In this document: piece by piece, positions 12,933 to 23,812 of the stretch
Numbering within the stretch: the first letter of the stretch is position 1
How the letters are laid out: each line of letters opens with the position of its first letter
Assembly (NCBI GenBank): GCA_029204225.1
Contig: CM055092.1
Location: 47,104,777 to 47,168,776, forward strand
DNA from: Diphasiastrum complanatum
Lineage: Eukaryota > Streptophyta > Lycopodiopsida > Lycopodiales > Lycopodiaceae
DNA length: 64,000 bases
Reading direction: 5' to 3'
The notes under the pieces: generated by a model
Databases searched by the model: none
Seen by the model: the letters and a program-made list of their open reading frames with translations, nothing else
What the model was told of the DNA's origin: nothing
Position numbers and translations under genes: made by a program

Positions 12933-13860
12933 ATGGAAGGTTCAACCTCAGAGATCGGCTTGATCAACAAATTCAACGGAGATGACTTCCACATGTGCAG
13001 ATTCAAGATGAGGATGATCCTAATCGAGAAAGAGCTGTGGGGTACGTAAATGGTTCAATACCCAAGCCGGTAGAACTTGAATTGCTTCCAACATGGGAAG
13101 CAAAGGATGGCAAAGCACTTGCCATTGTATCCCAGAATCTGAAAGACACTCAGATTGCTCACGTGTCAAACATCACCACCTCCAAAGAAGCATGAGATAT
13201 CCTTACGAGCATCTACGAGACCTTAGATGTGTCAACTTGTCTCTTCTTGAGGAAGAAGATGCTGACACTCAGAATGAGCGAAGGCACCTCAGTAAGCGAC
13301 CATCTAAATGAGTTCAAATAGTTGCTAAACCAACTGGCTGCAATAGGATCACCTATATCAGAAGAAGACTCTACAATATCAAATCTTGCCAGTCTTCCAT
13401 CCTCCTATGGCAATTTAGTGTTGCTTCTTAGCAACAGTCTTGCGTTGTCTCTACAAAAATTGACAGCAAGTCTGTTGCAGGAAGAAATAAGGAGGAAAAG
13501 CTTGTCCACGTCAATGAGTACCAAATCCATGGCACTCTACTCAACCAAGCAACAATCCAAGAAGAAGAAAGGCTTCAAGGACAAGAAGACAAAGGCAGAA
13601 CAGCCAGCAGCTTTGCAACCACAACAGCAACAGCACAGCCAATCATCGTCCAAGGCCAAGCTATTTTGCAGGTACTACAAAAGAACCAACCATGATATCA
13701 AGGACTGTCGCATCCTCAAGCATAATGAAGCTAGGAAGAGGATGCAGCAGCAACAACAAGGCAACTTTGACATAGTCAGAGATTCACAAGAAGATGAGAG
13801 AGCGCTGATGGTACAAGATCAACCCAACAGAGATGCCCATCAATGGTATCTCGATTCATG
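12933..13860 (+). pseudogene. Copia D gag remnant
   Basis: The ATG at 12933 starts a copia gag N-terminus (KFNGDDFHMCRFKMRMILIEKELWG). The conserved tryptophan before RFKM is a cysteine here. A one-base loss in the G run at 13038-13042 shifts the frame. The next frame carries the UBN2-type part to a TGA at 13193-13195, and a further frame resumes to 13870. A lysine- and glutamine-rich linker leads to a knuckle CRYYKRTNHDIKDC (13672-13713), in which the second cysteine is tyrosine. Gag would form the virus-like particle; this copy cannot. Confidence 0.8.
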
Positions 13861-14420
13861 TGCCTCTTAGCACATGACGCCATTCAAAGGCCTCTTCTCT
13901 ACACTCACAGCTACAAAATTGAAGTACATCTTTTTTGGTGACTCCAGTTCACATCAAGTCAAAGGCCAAGGCTCTATTCAACTACAATTCTCTGATGGCA
14001 TTACTAGACAACTTAATGGTGTACTTTATGTACCCAAATTAACAAAGAACTTATTGTCTATTAGCAAGATCACTGATCAAGGCTATAGAGCTTTGTTTAC
14101 TGCTAGGCGATGTACTATTTCAGATGAAAACTCAGAGGAAATCCTCTCTGCTTACGGAGAAAAAAAATTATACACACTAAGTCACGATGTTGCACTTTCT
14201 GTGAGTTATTCAGATGCTAATTTATGACATCAGAGATTAGGACATCAAACATGCGTTCAATCTTGTATATGCATCATAACAAAATGGTCAAGGACATGAA
14301 TATAAATGATGTTACTACAGCCAATCAATCTGTCTGTGAAAGTTGCTTACTAGGCAAACAACCTAGAAGCAGATTTTCAAGAGACAGGTCAGAAGCGCCA
14401 AGTCCATTCTGTCACTGATA
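13845..14420 (+). pseudogene. Copia D protease and pre-integrase remnant
   Basis: WYLDSCAS at 13846-13869 corresponds to the D-S-G-A/S active site with the glycine changed to cysteine, followed directly by a TAG stop. The frame reopens with HMTPFKG, and the typical GVLYVPKLTKNLLSISKI motif follows at 14019-14073. RLGHQ near 14231-14245 and CESCLLGKQ at 14335-14361 mark the GAG-pre-integrase and the zinc-binding end of the integrase. A frame break lies near 14227. Confidence 0.78.
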
Positions 14421-15240
14421 CACAGTGACTTATGTGGTCCTATGAGCGTACCTTCCTTGGGTAAGACTTTATACTTTATTATATTCATTGATGACTACTC
14501 CCATTTTACTAGTGTAATGTTCATTAAGAATAAGTTAGAAGCATTCAATTGCTTCAAAGAATTCAAGCAATTTGCTAAGAATTAGACTGGTCAGAAAATC
14601 AAGGCCCTATGGTCTGATTCAGGGGGAGAGTACCTATCAAATGAGATGAAGGACTATTCGTCGTCATGTGGTGTGCACCATCAGTTTACTACAAGCTACA
14701 CTCCTCAATAAAATGGAGTAGCTGAGCGGAAGAACTGCACACTGTTGGAAGCTGCACGATCCATGACAGCCAATGCCCATTTACCTTAAACATTCTGGGT
14801 AGAAGCAATCTCTATGACTTGCTATCTACAGAACTACTCCAACACTAAAGCAGTTGATTCCAAGACATCGTTTGAAGCCTACTACGGATACAACCAAGCT
14901 TGAAACATCTACATGTTTTCGGATGTCTCTGCTATGCACAAGTGCCATCTGATCTAAGGAAGAAACTGGACCCAGTAAGCTGTAAGAACATCTTCTTCGG
15001 CTACTCAATGTCACGTAAAGCATATCGCATCTACAATATTGATTCAAGTCAGATATCAGTCAACCGTGATGTTGTCTTTCTTGAAGACAAGTATCACGAT
15101 TTCAAGCAGAAGCAGCCGATGCAAGAGTATGCCACAACAGCTCTACCATCTTGTAAGGCAATGACCTACAACTGTTCAGACAAAGGATTTTGTCCCAACA
15201 GCTCCGCTTACAATCGATGGGCCCAGAACCAGATTGTTTA
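14410..15240 (+). pseudogene. Copia D integrase remnant
   Basis: Integrase core landmarks appear in order across stops: SDLCGPM (about 14427), FIDDYSHFT, SDSGGEY (about 14619) and NGVAERKN (about 14713), so the three catalytic acidic residues (D, D, E) are still visible. At least four in-frame stops and a frameshift near 14895 break the gene. The frame 14900-15241 then carries the C-terminal copia block (HVFGCLCYAQVP, FFGYS, SRDVVFLE-like). The enzyme would insert element DNA into the genome. Confidence 0.8.
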
Positions 15241-15399
15241 GCCACAATATGCTACGATCTCAGTCATTCACCAAGGAGAATCATCCACTCAAGCACCTGC
15301 AGCTCGAAGGTCTGCAAGACAACGACAACAACCTGATCGTTTTGTCCCTCAGATGTTCATCAGTCACGATGAACCTGCCATAGTTGCAGAAGCTCTGTC

Positions 15400-16318
15400 A
15401 ATGCCCAATGCAGACAATTGAAAGGCTGCCATGGATGCTAAGTATTAGTCTCTAATGAAGAACAAGACCTAGAGTCTTGTCAATCCTCCTACTGGTGTAA
15501 AACCAATTGACTCCAAGTGGATTTTTAAGCTGAAGCTTAAGCCAGATGGATCCATATCCAAATGGAAAGCTAGACTGGTGGTTAAAGACTTTAAACAAGT
15601 GTATGGGATAGACTACACTGAGACCTTTAGTCCAGTGGTAAAGCATCAGTCTATTCGTACCTTACTGGCTATAGCTGCTGCAGAAGATCTGGACATTCAC
15701 CAAATGGACGTTCAGACGACATTCCTACACGGATTTATACAAGAAGATATATTCATCTATCAACTAGAAGGTTACGTCCTTCAAGGCAAGGAGCATCTGG
15801 TATGTAAATTGCATAAGGCTTTATATGGTGTTAAGCCAGCTCTCATGGCCTAGTATGACAGAATTAATCACTTCTTGTTGCAGCACAATTTTACTTCTTG
15901 CTCTGCAGACTGCAATGTATATCTCAGGCGTAAAGGGTCAAGCTATGTCATAATAACATAATACGTTGATGATTCTTTAATTATCAGCAATTCAAATCAG
16001 TTATTACAGGAAACCAAATCTCTACTTTCATCAGATTTTGAGATGACTGATTTAGGCCCAGTCCATTACCTTCTTGGTATGGAGATCAGCAGAGATTGCG
16101 CAGGCAGAAGGATAAGTATAAGCCAAGAATCCTACTTGACTAATGTACTTCGCAGATATGGCATGGAGGACTGCAAGCCCATAGACACACCTATGGATCC
16201 AGGAGCTAAGCTTTCCAAAGACATGTGTCCCAAAACTCAAGCAGATCAGCAAGAAATGTGCAAGTATCCTTATCAGTCTGTCATAGGATCTATTATGTAT
16301 TCTATGATCTACACATGA
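15400..16318 (+). pseudogene. Copia D reverse transcriptase remnant
   Basis: The RT motifs [54 protein letters not shown] (15962-15973, directly after a TAA) and TDLGPVHYLLGMEI are all present. Stops at 15418, 15446, 15853 and 15959 split the frame. It is continuous in order with RNase H downstream. Loss of function is certain. Confidence 0.85.
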
Positions 16319-16345
16319 CCTAATCTAGCATATGCAGTAAGCACA

Positions 16346-16948
16346 TTGTCTCTGTACATGTCCAATCTAGGCCTACAGTACTGGAAAGCTCGGCAAAGAA
16401 TACTAAGGTACATTCAAGCTACAAAGTATTATGCTTTGAGCTATAATGGCAAAACAAAAGCTGCACTCACATTGACTACTTATTCCGATTCAGATTGGAC
16501 TAGAGATGTGGATACCAAGAAATTCACATCAAGCTACATTTGTTTCCTTGTAGGAGGACCCATCTCATGGAATAGAAGAAAGCAGAAATGCATTTCTCTG
16601 TCCTCCATAGAATCCAAATATGTTGCAGCTACATCAGTAGTGAAGGAAATAATCTGGCTAAGGAGGCTGCTGCAGGATCTGCCATTCCCACATATCAATC
16701 TAGCAATACTCCAGTGCGACAATCAGAGCTGCATAGCTCTATCTCTGAACCCACGAACTCATAATAGAACTAAGCATATAGAAGTTCAATTCCATTTTCT
16801 TAGAGCGAAAGTTCAAAGTAAAGATGTTGTACTAAATTACTGTCATACAAACAGTATGTTGGCTGATATTTTGACAAAGCCATTGTCTAGAGATAAGCAT
16901 TCTACTTTAGCAGGTATGTTAAATCTCAAATGCAGATCAGATTCATAG
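16346..16948 (+). pseudogene. Copia D RNase H domain
   Basis: This 200-residue open frame is the copia RNase H: TYSDSDWTRDVD, SWNRRKQKCISLSSIESKY, VVKEIIWLRRLL, CDNQSC, RTKHIEVQFHFLRAKV and ADILTKPL at the end. The catalytic positions read D, E (in IESKY) and D (in CDNQS). It would remove RNA from the RNA-DNA hybrid. It is split from RT by a stop at 16316-16318 and has no start of its own. Confidence 0.85.
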
Positions 16949-16957
16949 CAGTTAGCT

Positions 16958-16967
16958 TAAGGGGGAG
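16958..16967 (+). other. Polypurine tract of copia D
   Basis: TAAGGGGGAG directly precedes the 3' LTR start TGTTGG at 16968, as expected for the plus-strand primer. Confidence 0.85.
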
Positions 16968-17691
16968 TGTTGGAATTTAATCTAACTCATACTCATCCCA
17001 ATAGCCCTCCTTCTCTAAATTTTACTCTCTCAAATGTAACCTACAGAAAAATTGAACTGTCGCTACAATCTGGTTTTTACACGCATTTTTTCACAGCCGA
17101 AAAATGCAAAAAACCTGACATTGTATTTTTACACTAAGTTTTCTGACAGACAACACTGCAGTTTTATACGGGTTTCTACATAGGCAAAAAATCCGACACT
17201 GCAGTTTTACATGGGTTTTTACACAAGCAAAAAAGGCGCAAATCTCGACATTGTGTTTTTACACGGATTTTCTAATAGGCAAAAAATGCAACACTTGCCC
17301 TACAAAAAGCCGAAGGTGTCCTACAGGTAAAGACAATGTCCTACAAATCCTGAAGGTGTCTTCCAAACGCCAAAGGTGTCTTACAAATCCCGAAAGTTGT
17401 CCTCAAGTAAAGGCAAAGGCCAAAAGGGTCATCGCATTTTCAGCTGCCAAAAATTACACAAACTTTCGCTATCAGACCAGAAAGCCTTCATGCTCCATCA
17501 ACGAACTAATTAGTTTTACATCTGTTATCAATCTTGTAATTGCAAACTAGTACAAGATTCTTCAGTTGATATGTATATATACATGTAATTGAGCAAGGGT
17601 GAGTAGAGAAGAGATGAGAGGATTGTGATACGTAAGGTCAAATAGTGGAGAACGTCTTTCATCAGTAGCTGACTCCTCAGAGTTGGTGATC

Positions 17692-17774
<83 letters not shown>
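16968..17774 (+). repeat. Truncated 3' LTR of copia D, ending in a GA tract
   Basis: It aligns with 11395-12316 of the 5' LTR, with many differences and some internal repeat loss, and ends with the (GA)n tract 17694-17774. The remaining 500 bp of LTR are absent; about 60 bp of unplaced sequence follows, then the inverted ORF copy at 17834. Confidence 0.85.
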
Positions 17775-17777
<3 letters not shown>

Positions 17778-17833
17778 TACATTTGACGAGATGGGCCAAG
17801 GTGAACAATCTGAAGTAATCATTGAACCTGTTG

Positions 17834-18875
17834 GAGAAGATTGCATGTGTGGACGGAATCACGCCCATAGGATCAGAGCCGGAAGTGCTTGCCGTTTTGG
17901 AGCTGCCTACTGTTGCTGCTACTGCTTGTTGGCGTTGTTGGGCCTGGTGAAGTAAGGCCGCCTGCTGCTCCAGGACCTCCTTTGGGACCTGAGATGGTTT
18001 AAGGCTCCCTCCGGATTTAGCATATTCCACCTCGATGTCGCTGGATAGAATGTCATGTGGGACATCGGCTTCTGTGCTGATCACCTTCCTTTTCTACTTC
18101 TTAATAGGTGGGGCTGGTGAGACCGGTTCTATTGTCGGTTGGGGGGTGGCTCGCTTTTTGTGCTTGGATAAACATCATCTAGCTCCTTGATGGCAGCAGC
18201 CGCCCTAGACCCCAATTGTTTGGTGACCAACATGTGGAGGAGATACCCACATTGGGTAGTTGGTTTGCGGGCTTTTAGAGCTCCACACAGCTTCTTTGCT
18301 ACTTTCTTAGCCCACTTGTAATTTTGAGTGGGATCGTCCATGGTGAGGGTCAGAGAAAAGAGGTCGCTCGGTGGTATGCGATCCATCTTGGTGGTATGCA
18401 CTGCGACCATGGTGACGAGGATCTCTGAGGCGGCCCATAGATGGGGATCCGTGATGAGGCGGATAGCGATCCCGTCGTTGGTTTGGGCAATGGTTTTGTC
18501 GTCGTCTGTCAGAAATTTTGTGAAGTACTTGGCATCATAGCTAGTGCCCTTTCCATGGATTGTCTCTCTGAGATTAGGAAAGCCGATGCTCTGAAGATCC
18601 CCAGGAGAGACGTTGATAATAGAATAGCTGCCACTCTTGGATGTAATCCGAAAAGTTTGAAACTCATCCGAATAGGTGGAGTAGACTGCTCGGATGAGGC
18701 TCTCATTCTGCTGGTCCCAGAAAAGTGTCAGATCAAAGCCAAGGTTGGTGAGGATATCCTTGGCCAGGGTGAGCTGCTTGGCGTAATTCTTAAGATAGAT
18801 CATGACGATATCCTCTGAATAAGGACGAGGGGGTTTACGTTGATGCAAGCTGAGAGAAAAATCATGGGAAGCCAT
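17834..18875 (-). pseudogene. Unrecognised element ORF, inverted copy with intact N-terminus
   Basis: I do not recognise this protein. ATG at 18875 opens a 248-residue frame ending at 18129; it begins MASHDFSLSLHQRK and contains SDEFQTF, ITSKSGSYSIINVSPG and a C-terminal part with CGYLLHMLVTKQLGS. Its residues from about 69 onward match the plus-strand tandem units at 22.0-26.1 kb, but residues 1-68 occur only here. After a frame change and a TAG at 18096-18094, a second frame (from 18084) carries STEADVPHDILSSDI and the glutamine-rich part, and homology stops at 17834. No zinc knuckle, protease or polymerase motif is visible. The layout suggests two adjoining ORFs of a mobile element; some features recall plant-transposon-associated proteins, but that is a guess. 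Confidence 0.55.
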
Positions 18876-19165
18876 GATAGCAATAATTTTAGATTGCTCT
18901 GAGAATTTTGAAAATTTAAAAAAAAAATTGGCATGAACTCGAGAGCAGCAATCTAAAATGAACTCGTGGAGAGAAGGTGGAGGACTATACTATAGACTTT
19001 TTTTGGCAAGAATTCGCAACTTCACCCTGAAATCGTCCTCAGTGTCCACGATTTGGTAATGATGGTCGCGAATTTTGAGGCAACGTTCTGAGGGCCCGCG
19101 AATTTTTGTAAGTGATTTTTTTATGCCAAAAGAAAAAAAATGTCTGACAGTGCAAAAATGTGTCT
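18876..19165. other. Spacer without recognisable gene
   Basis: It lies between the start of the inverted ORF copy and copia E. On the minus strand it precedes the ATG at 18875, so it could hold the leader of that ORF. AATTCGC-type words recur (19010-19110). No promoter or LTR edge can be fixed. Confidence 0.4.
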
Positions 19166-19167
19166 GA

Positions 19168-19626
19168 TCAGAATAAAATTTTCTCTCGAACAAAATGACA
19201 ATGTATTTTGATGTGCTTGGTTTGAGCGTGTAAAATTGGATTTTTGGCAAGGTGAATGCAGCTTTGATTGTCGCAAGATATAGTAGTTGCATCCACCTGT
19301 GGTTGACCTAAATCCACAAGCAATCTTCGTAACCATACCGCTTCTTGTGCAACATTGTTGAGTGCTCGATATTCAGCTTCCGTCGAGGATAAGACTATTG
19401 TAGGTTGCTTTTTGCTGCTCCATGAAACTGCAGTTGTACCATAACTGAATGTATGACGACTGGTAGACCTTTTGTCATCAATATTACCTGCCCAATCAGC
19501 ATCTGTATATCCTATCAATATTGGCACTTCAGGCTGATCATACTTCAAACCAAAATTCAATGTCCCTCGAATGTATTTGAGAATACGTTTAGCAGACTTC
19601 CAGTGTGTTTGACTAGGATCTTGCAT
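19168..19626 (-). pseudogene. Copia E RNase H
   Basis: The open frame carries HWKSAKRILKYIRGTLNFGL, YTDADWAGNIDDKRSTS, SWSSKKQPTIVLSSTEAEY, CDNQSC and TKHIKIHCHFVREK. All three expected acidic positions are present. It lacks the ADILTK ending, and the element breaks off at about 19168. The segment linking it to RT (19630-19793) contains several stops. Confidence 0.85.
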
Positions 19627-19793
19627 AAATTGACTAACAACACCAACAACATAAGAAATATCAGGTCATGTGTGTGTCAAATAAATCAAACTACCCACCA
19701 CTGTCTATACAAATAAGCATCCACTTTCTCAGATTCATCATATGCAGTAAGCTTCGTGTTGACATACATAGCTGTACTCAAAGGCTTACAGCC

Positions 19794-20915
19794 CTACATA
19801 TTAAACTTATAAAGCAAATCTCGTGCATATCTGCTTTGTGTAAGAAAGACCACATTTTCCTTTTGCCATACTTCAATGCCAAGACAATAGTGCATCAATC
19901 CTAGATCGCTCATGTCAAAAGCATTGGAAAGATCTGATTTGATTTCATCAATTAAGCTCTCATTACTTCCTGTAATAATCAAATCATCCACGTACAACAC
20001 AATGAACACTATATCTGAATCTTGCCTTGGAATGTAAAGATTAGGATCAGCATCGCTCTTTACCATTCCCCTTTGCTTAAAGTGTTCATCAATGCAAGAG
20101 TACCATGCCCGTGGTGCTTGCTTCAATCCGTAAATAGCTTTGTTGAGCTTACAAACAAGGTGCTCTCTCCCTGGTTCAATAAATCCTTGAGGTTGTATTA
20201 AGTACACCTCTTCATCCAGCACTCCATTAAGAAAAGCAGATTTAACATGCATTTGCTGGATCTTCCAACCATAGAAAGCATAAATAGCAATGGCAGAATG
20301 TATAGTTACCATCTTAGCTACGGGTGCGAAGGTTTTCTCAAAATCAATACCTTTCTACTGCTCAAATCCTCTCACAACCAACCATGTTTTGTATTTGTTG
20401 AGTTGCCCATCAGCTCCATATTTGATCTTGTATATCCATTTGCAAGTGATAGGCGTCTTACCATCAGGTAGCTCAACCAAGTTCCAAGTCCTATTTTTTG
20501 ATATAGCTTCCATTTCTGTTTCCATAGCTTCACGCCACTCCTCGTGCTCCTTTGCTTTATCAAAAGTTTTCGGTTCTTGAGCCTTGAGCACAGAACCCAT
20601 TAGGGCTAGATTCATCTCTAATCTTGCAGGAGGTTTTTGATTTATACTTGATCTTCTAAGCTCTCCCTGCTCACTAGATTCGGGAGTATCTCTCTTCTTT
20701 GCACCATCTGTGACTGATAAGTACCATTTAGGTACTCTCTTGGGAATGGTGACCTTGTCTTTGTTACCTGTTAGTAAACCTACCTGAGTGTCTTGCTTGC
20801 ATGTATTCGTCGTGAGTCTTAGTACTCGTGCTTTGCCTAGTTTGCATGATTGCTTGTGATACAAGGAGCTGATGGCTCGAGAAGGAACCTTTCTTTTGAA
20901 GACTAATACCATCAA
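19794..20915 (-). pseudogene. Copia E reverse transcriptase
   Basis: The first open part (20915-20355) has the hinge and the RT start (EWREAMETEMEAI, NGTW-like, CKWIYKIKYGADGQLNK, VRGFEQ). A stop at 20357-20355 is followed by FEKTFAPVAKM and the second part (20312-19794) with SAFLNGVLDEEVYL, KAIYGLKQAPRAWY, the catalytic YVDD (complement of 19983-19994) and MSDLGLMHYCLGIEV. One stop separates two otherwise good frames, so the decay is moderate. The palm-domain aspartates are intact. Confidence 0.85.
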
Positions 20916-21321
20916 ACAAAGTGGACTACAGAATTTGAGGTGCGGATTCGCAGTTCAAGTACTAGCACGTGAACGACAACGAAACGACTAGATGTTTGCA
21001 AAAGATGGATGGCTAGCCTGTTTCTTGGGTTAGTTTCATTTGCGACAATGCCCACCAGACGCAAGCAGGAACTCAAAAGCTGGAAAGGGCAATTTCAGGG
21101 GAGATCTTCTATGGAGCAGTTGGTCTTCATTTGGGATGGCTACCTTCGGAACTGAAACTCACTGAGCATGGGTAATATTCAATGTCAGTTGGGTTTTTCC
21201 TCAAAGGGAAAAGACTAGGATCCTCTTCAGAGATTGGCACCAAGTTAGATCAAGCATTAGGCTTGCCTTTGTCCAATGGATTTTCTATATCAAAATCCAC
21301 TTCCTTCTTGACATGTACTTA
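20916..21321. other. Junction stretch without recognisable gene
   Basis: It separates copia E from the tandem ORF array. No LTR end, primer site or protein motif is visible. Confidence 0.5.
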
Positions 21322-22041
21322 TCCAACAATCTCCACCACACAGTATCTCCCCACCTCTTGTACCCCTCAATCCACAATCACCCTCACCTGTCTTTCATAC
21401 ACCTCCGTCTAGCCCTGCTCCTGATTTTCTGCTATTCAACCCAATGCCATATCCTAACTACACACGCACCCTCCCTGACATTGGTCCTTGGGAGCAGTTA
21501 CCCCTTGCAATCCAAAAAACGGTATGGTTGGTGAATGAGCTCCAATACAATCTATTCGGCACCATAGGGAGAAAGTATACTATGTGGAAATTCAACGATG
21601 GTGCTATGGCGGACCTTCAGAAAGAAAAAACAAGGCTGGAGGAGGAAAACAAACAACAGAAGCTGCAGATTCAGAACCTCACGAATTACAATCAACAACA
21701 ACAACAGATGCTATTCCATCTCCAGAACTAGCTCCAATTGAAGGTATCCAACATGCAGTAAACCATCGATACCCTCAAAGCTGAAAAGGATGAGGCTATA
21801 GCAGATTCACAAGCAACACGTTCCGCTATGAAGGAACAGTTGGAAATGGTGGACTTCAACGACTTCGCACCACCAGCTATTCCTGAGGAAACTGCCATTC
21901 CAGTGGTGGCCTATCAAACGCTGGCCCAAAAGCTGAAAGCCACGACGGAGCAACACTCAAAATTACAACAATCATACATTGCTTCTGTCGAGGCCCTAAA
22001 CCAGCACATAGCCACCCTGGAAGAACGCTTAAAGGCTGATG
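21322..22041 (+). pseudogene. Array unit 0: C-terminal coiled-coil part of the unknown ORF
   Basis: Homology to the later units begins at about 21322, inside the proline-rich part. It carries MPYPNYTRTLPDIGPW, a long charged and glutamine-rich coiled coil (LQKEKTRLEEENKQQ) and the VAYQTLAQKL segment. Stops at 21727-21729 and 21760-21762 break it. It shares the variant IGRKYTMWKF with unit 3, not with units 1 and 2. Confidence 0.7.
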
Positions 22042-23812
22042 CACCTATTCGGATGAGTTTCAAACTTTTTGGATGACATCCAAGAGTGGCAGCTATTCTA
22101 TTATCAACGTCTCTCCTGGGGATCTTCAGAGCATCGGCTTTCCTAATCTCAGAGAGACAATCCATGATAAGGGCACTAGCTATGATGCCAAGTACTTCAC
22201 AAAATTTGTGACAGACGACGACAAAACCATTGTCCAAACCAACGACGGGATCGTTATCCGCCTCATCACGGATCCCCATCTATGGGCCGCCTCAGAGATC
22301 CTCGTCACCATGGTCGCAGTGCATACCACCAAGATGGATCGCATACCACCGAGCGACCTCTTTTCTCTGACCCTCACCATGGACGATCCCACTCAAAATT
22401 ACAAGTGGGCTAAGAAGGTAGCAGAGAAGCTGTGCGGAGCTCTAAAAGCCCGCAAACCAACTACCAAATGTGGGTATCTCCTCTACATGTTGGTCACCAA
22501 ACAATTGGGGTCTAGGGCGGCTGCTGCCATCAAGGAGCTAGATGATGTTCATCCAAGCACAAAAAGCGCCACCCCCCAACCGACAACAGAACCGGTCTCA
22601 CCAGCCCCACCTATTAAGAAGTAGAAAGGGAAGGCGATCAGCACAGAAGCCGATGCCCCACATGACATTCTATCCAGCGACATCGGGGTGGAATATGCTA
22701 AATCCGGAGGGAGCCTTAAACCATCTCAGGTCCCAAAGGAGGTCCTGGAGCAGCAGGCGGCCTTACTTCACTAGGCCCAACAACGCCAACAAGCAGTAGC
22801 AGCAGCAGTAGGCAGCTCCAAAACGACAAGCACTTCCGGCTCTGATCCTATGGGCGTGATTCCGTCCACACATGCAATCTTCTCTTCATCACTTGCTCTC
22901 ACACTCCCACCACCACCCCCACCATTTACTGCCACCTCCACACCCTCACTAACTCTCAACACAGGCTTCACTTCCACACTTCCACAAAAGCCCTCACTTG
23001 TACAAATCTCCACCCTACTTGACTCCATAGTCAATGTAGATGATTTTGCATTACACTTACTACTTCCATCAACCACTGTCACCACTAACCCAATCCAACA
23101 ATCTCCACCACGCAGTATCTCCCCACCTCTTGTACCCCTCAATCCACAATCACCCTCACCTGTCTTTCATACACCTCCGTCTAGCCCTGCTCCTGATTTT
23201 CTGCTATTCAACCCAATGCCATATCCTAACTACACACGCACCCTCCCTGACATTCGTCCTTGGGAGCAGTTACCCCTTGCAATCCAAAGAATGGTATGGT
23301 TGGTGAATGAGCTCCAATACAATCTATTCGGCACCCTAGGGAGAAAGTATACTATGCGGCAATTCAACGATGGTGCTATGGAGGACCTTCAGAAAGAAAA
23401 AGCAAGGCTGGAGGAGGAAAACAAACAACAGAAGCTGCAGATTTAGAACCTCACGAATTACAATCAACAACAACAACAGATGCTATTCCATCTCCAGAAC
23501 TAGCTCCAATTGAAGGTATCCAACATGCAGCAAACCATCGATACCCTCAAAGCTGAAAAGGATGAGGCTATAGCAGATTCACAAGCAACACGTTCCGCTA
23601 TGAAGGAATAGTTGGAAATGGTGGACTTCAACGACTTCGCACCACCAGCTATTCCTGAGGAAACTGCCATTCCAGTGGTGGCCTATCAAACACTGGCCCA
23701 AAAACTGAAAGCCACGACGGAGCAACACTCAAAATTACAACAATCATACATTGCTTTTGTCGAGGCCCTAAACCAGCACATAACCACCCTGGAAGAACGC
23801 TTAAAGGCTGCT
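22042..23812 (+). pseudogene. Array unit 1 of the unknown ORF
   Basis: It begins out of frame at the junction and becomes open at 22073 (to 22624) with ITSKSGSYSIINVSPG-like sequence (MTSKSG here), NLRETIHDKG and CGYLLYMLVTKQLGS. It ends PAPPIKK with a TAG at 22622-22624. This is the only unit lacking two bases near 22569, which keeps the frame through SATPQPTTEP to that stop. The second part (22625-23446) holds STEADAPHDILSSDI, an S/T/P-rich section and the start of the coiled coil, with a TAG at 22773 and another at 23444-23446. Confidence 0.65.

Larger units (their letters stand above)
19168..20915 (-). mobile_element. Copia retrotransposon fragment E (RT and RNase H only)
   Basis: A 5'-truncated minus-strand copia piece: the integrase-RT hinge and RT from 20915 to about 19794, and RNase H from 19626 to 19168. 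Gag, protease, integrase and both LTRs are absent. It is of a different family from D and B: the motif spacing is similar but the residues differ. Confidence 0.85.

Noticed and set aside
21182-21440. Open frame with possible signal-like start MSVGFFLKGKRLGSS
   Set aside because: Its second half runs out of frame into the repeated ORF; the first half has no recognisable feature.
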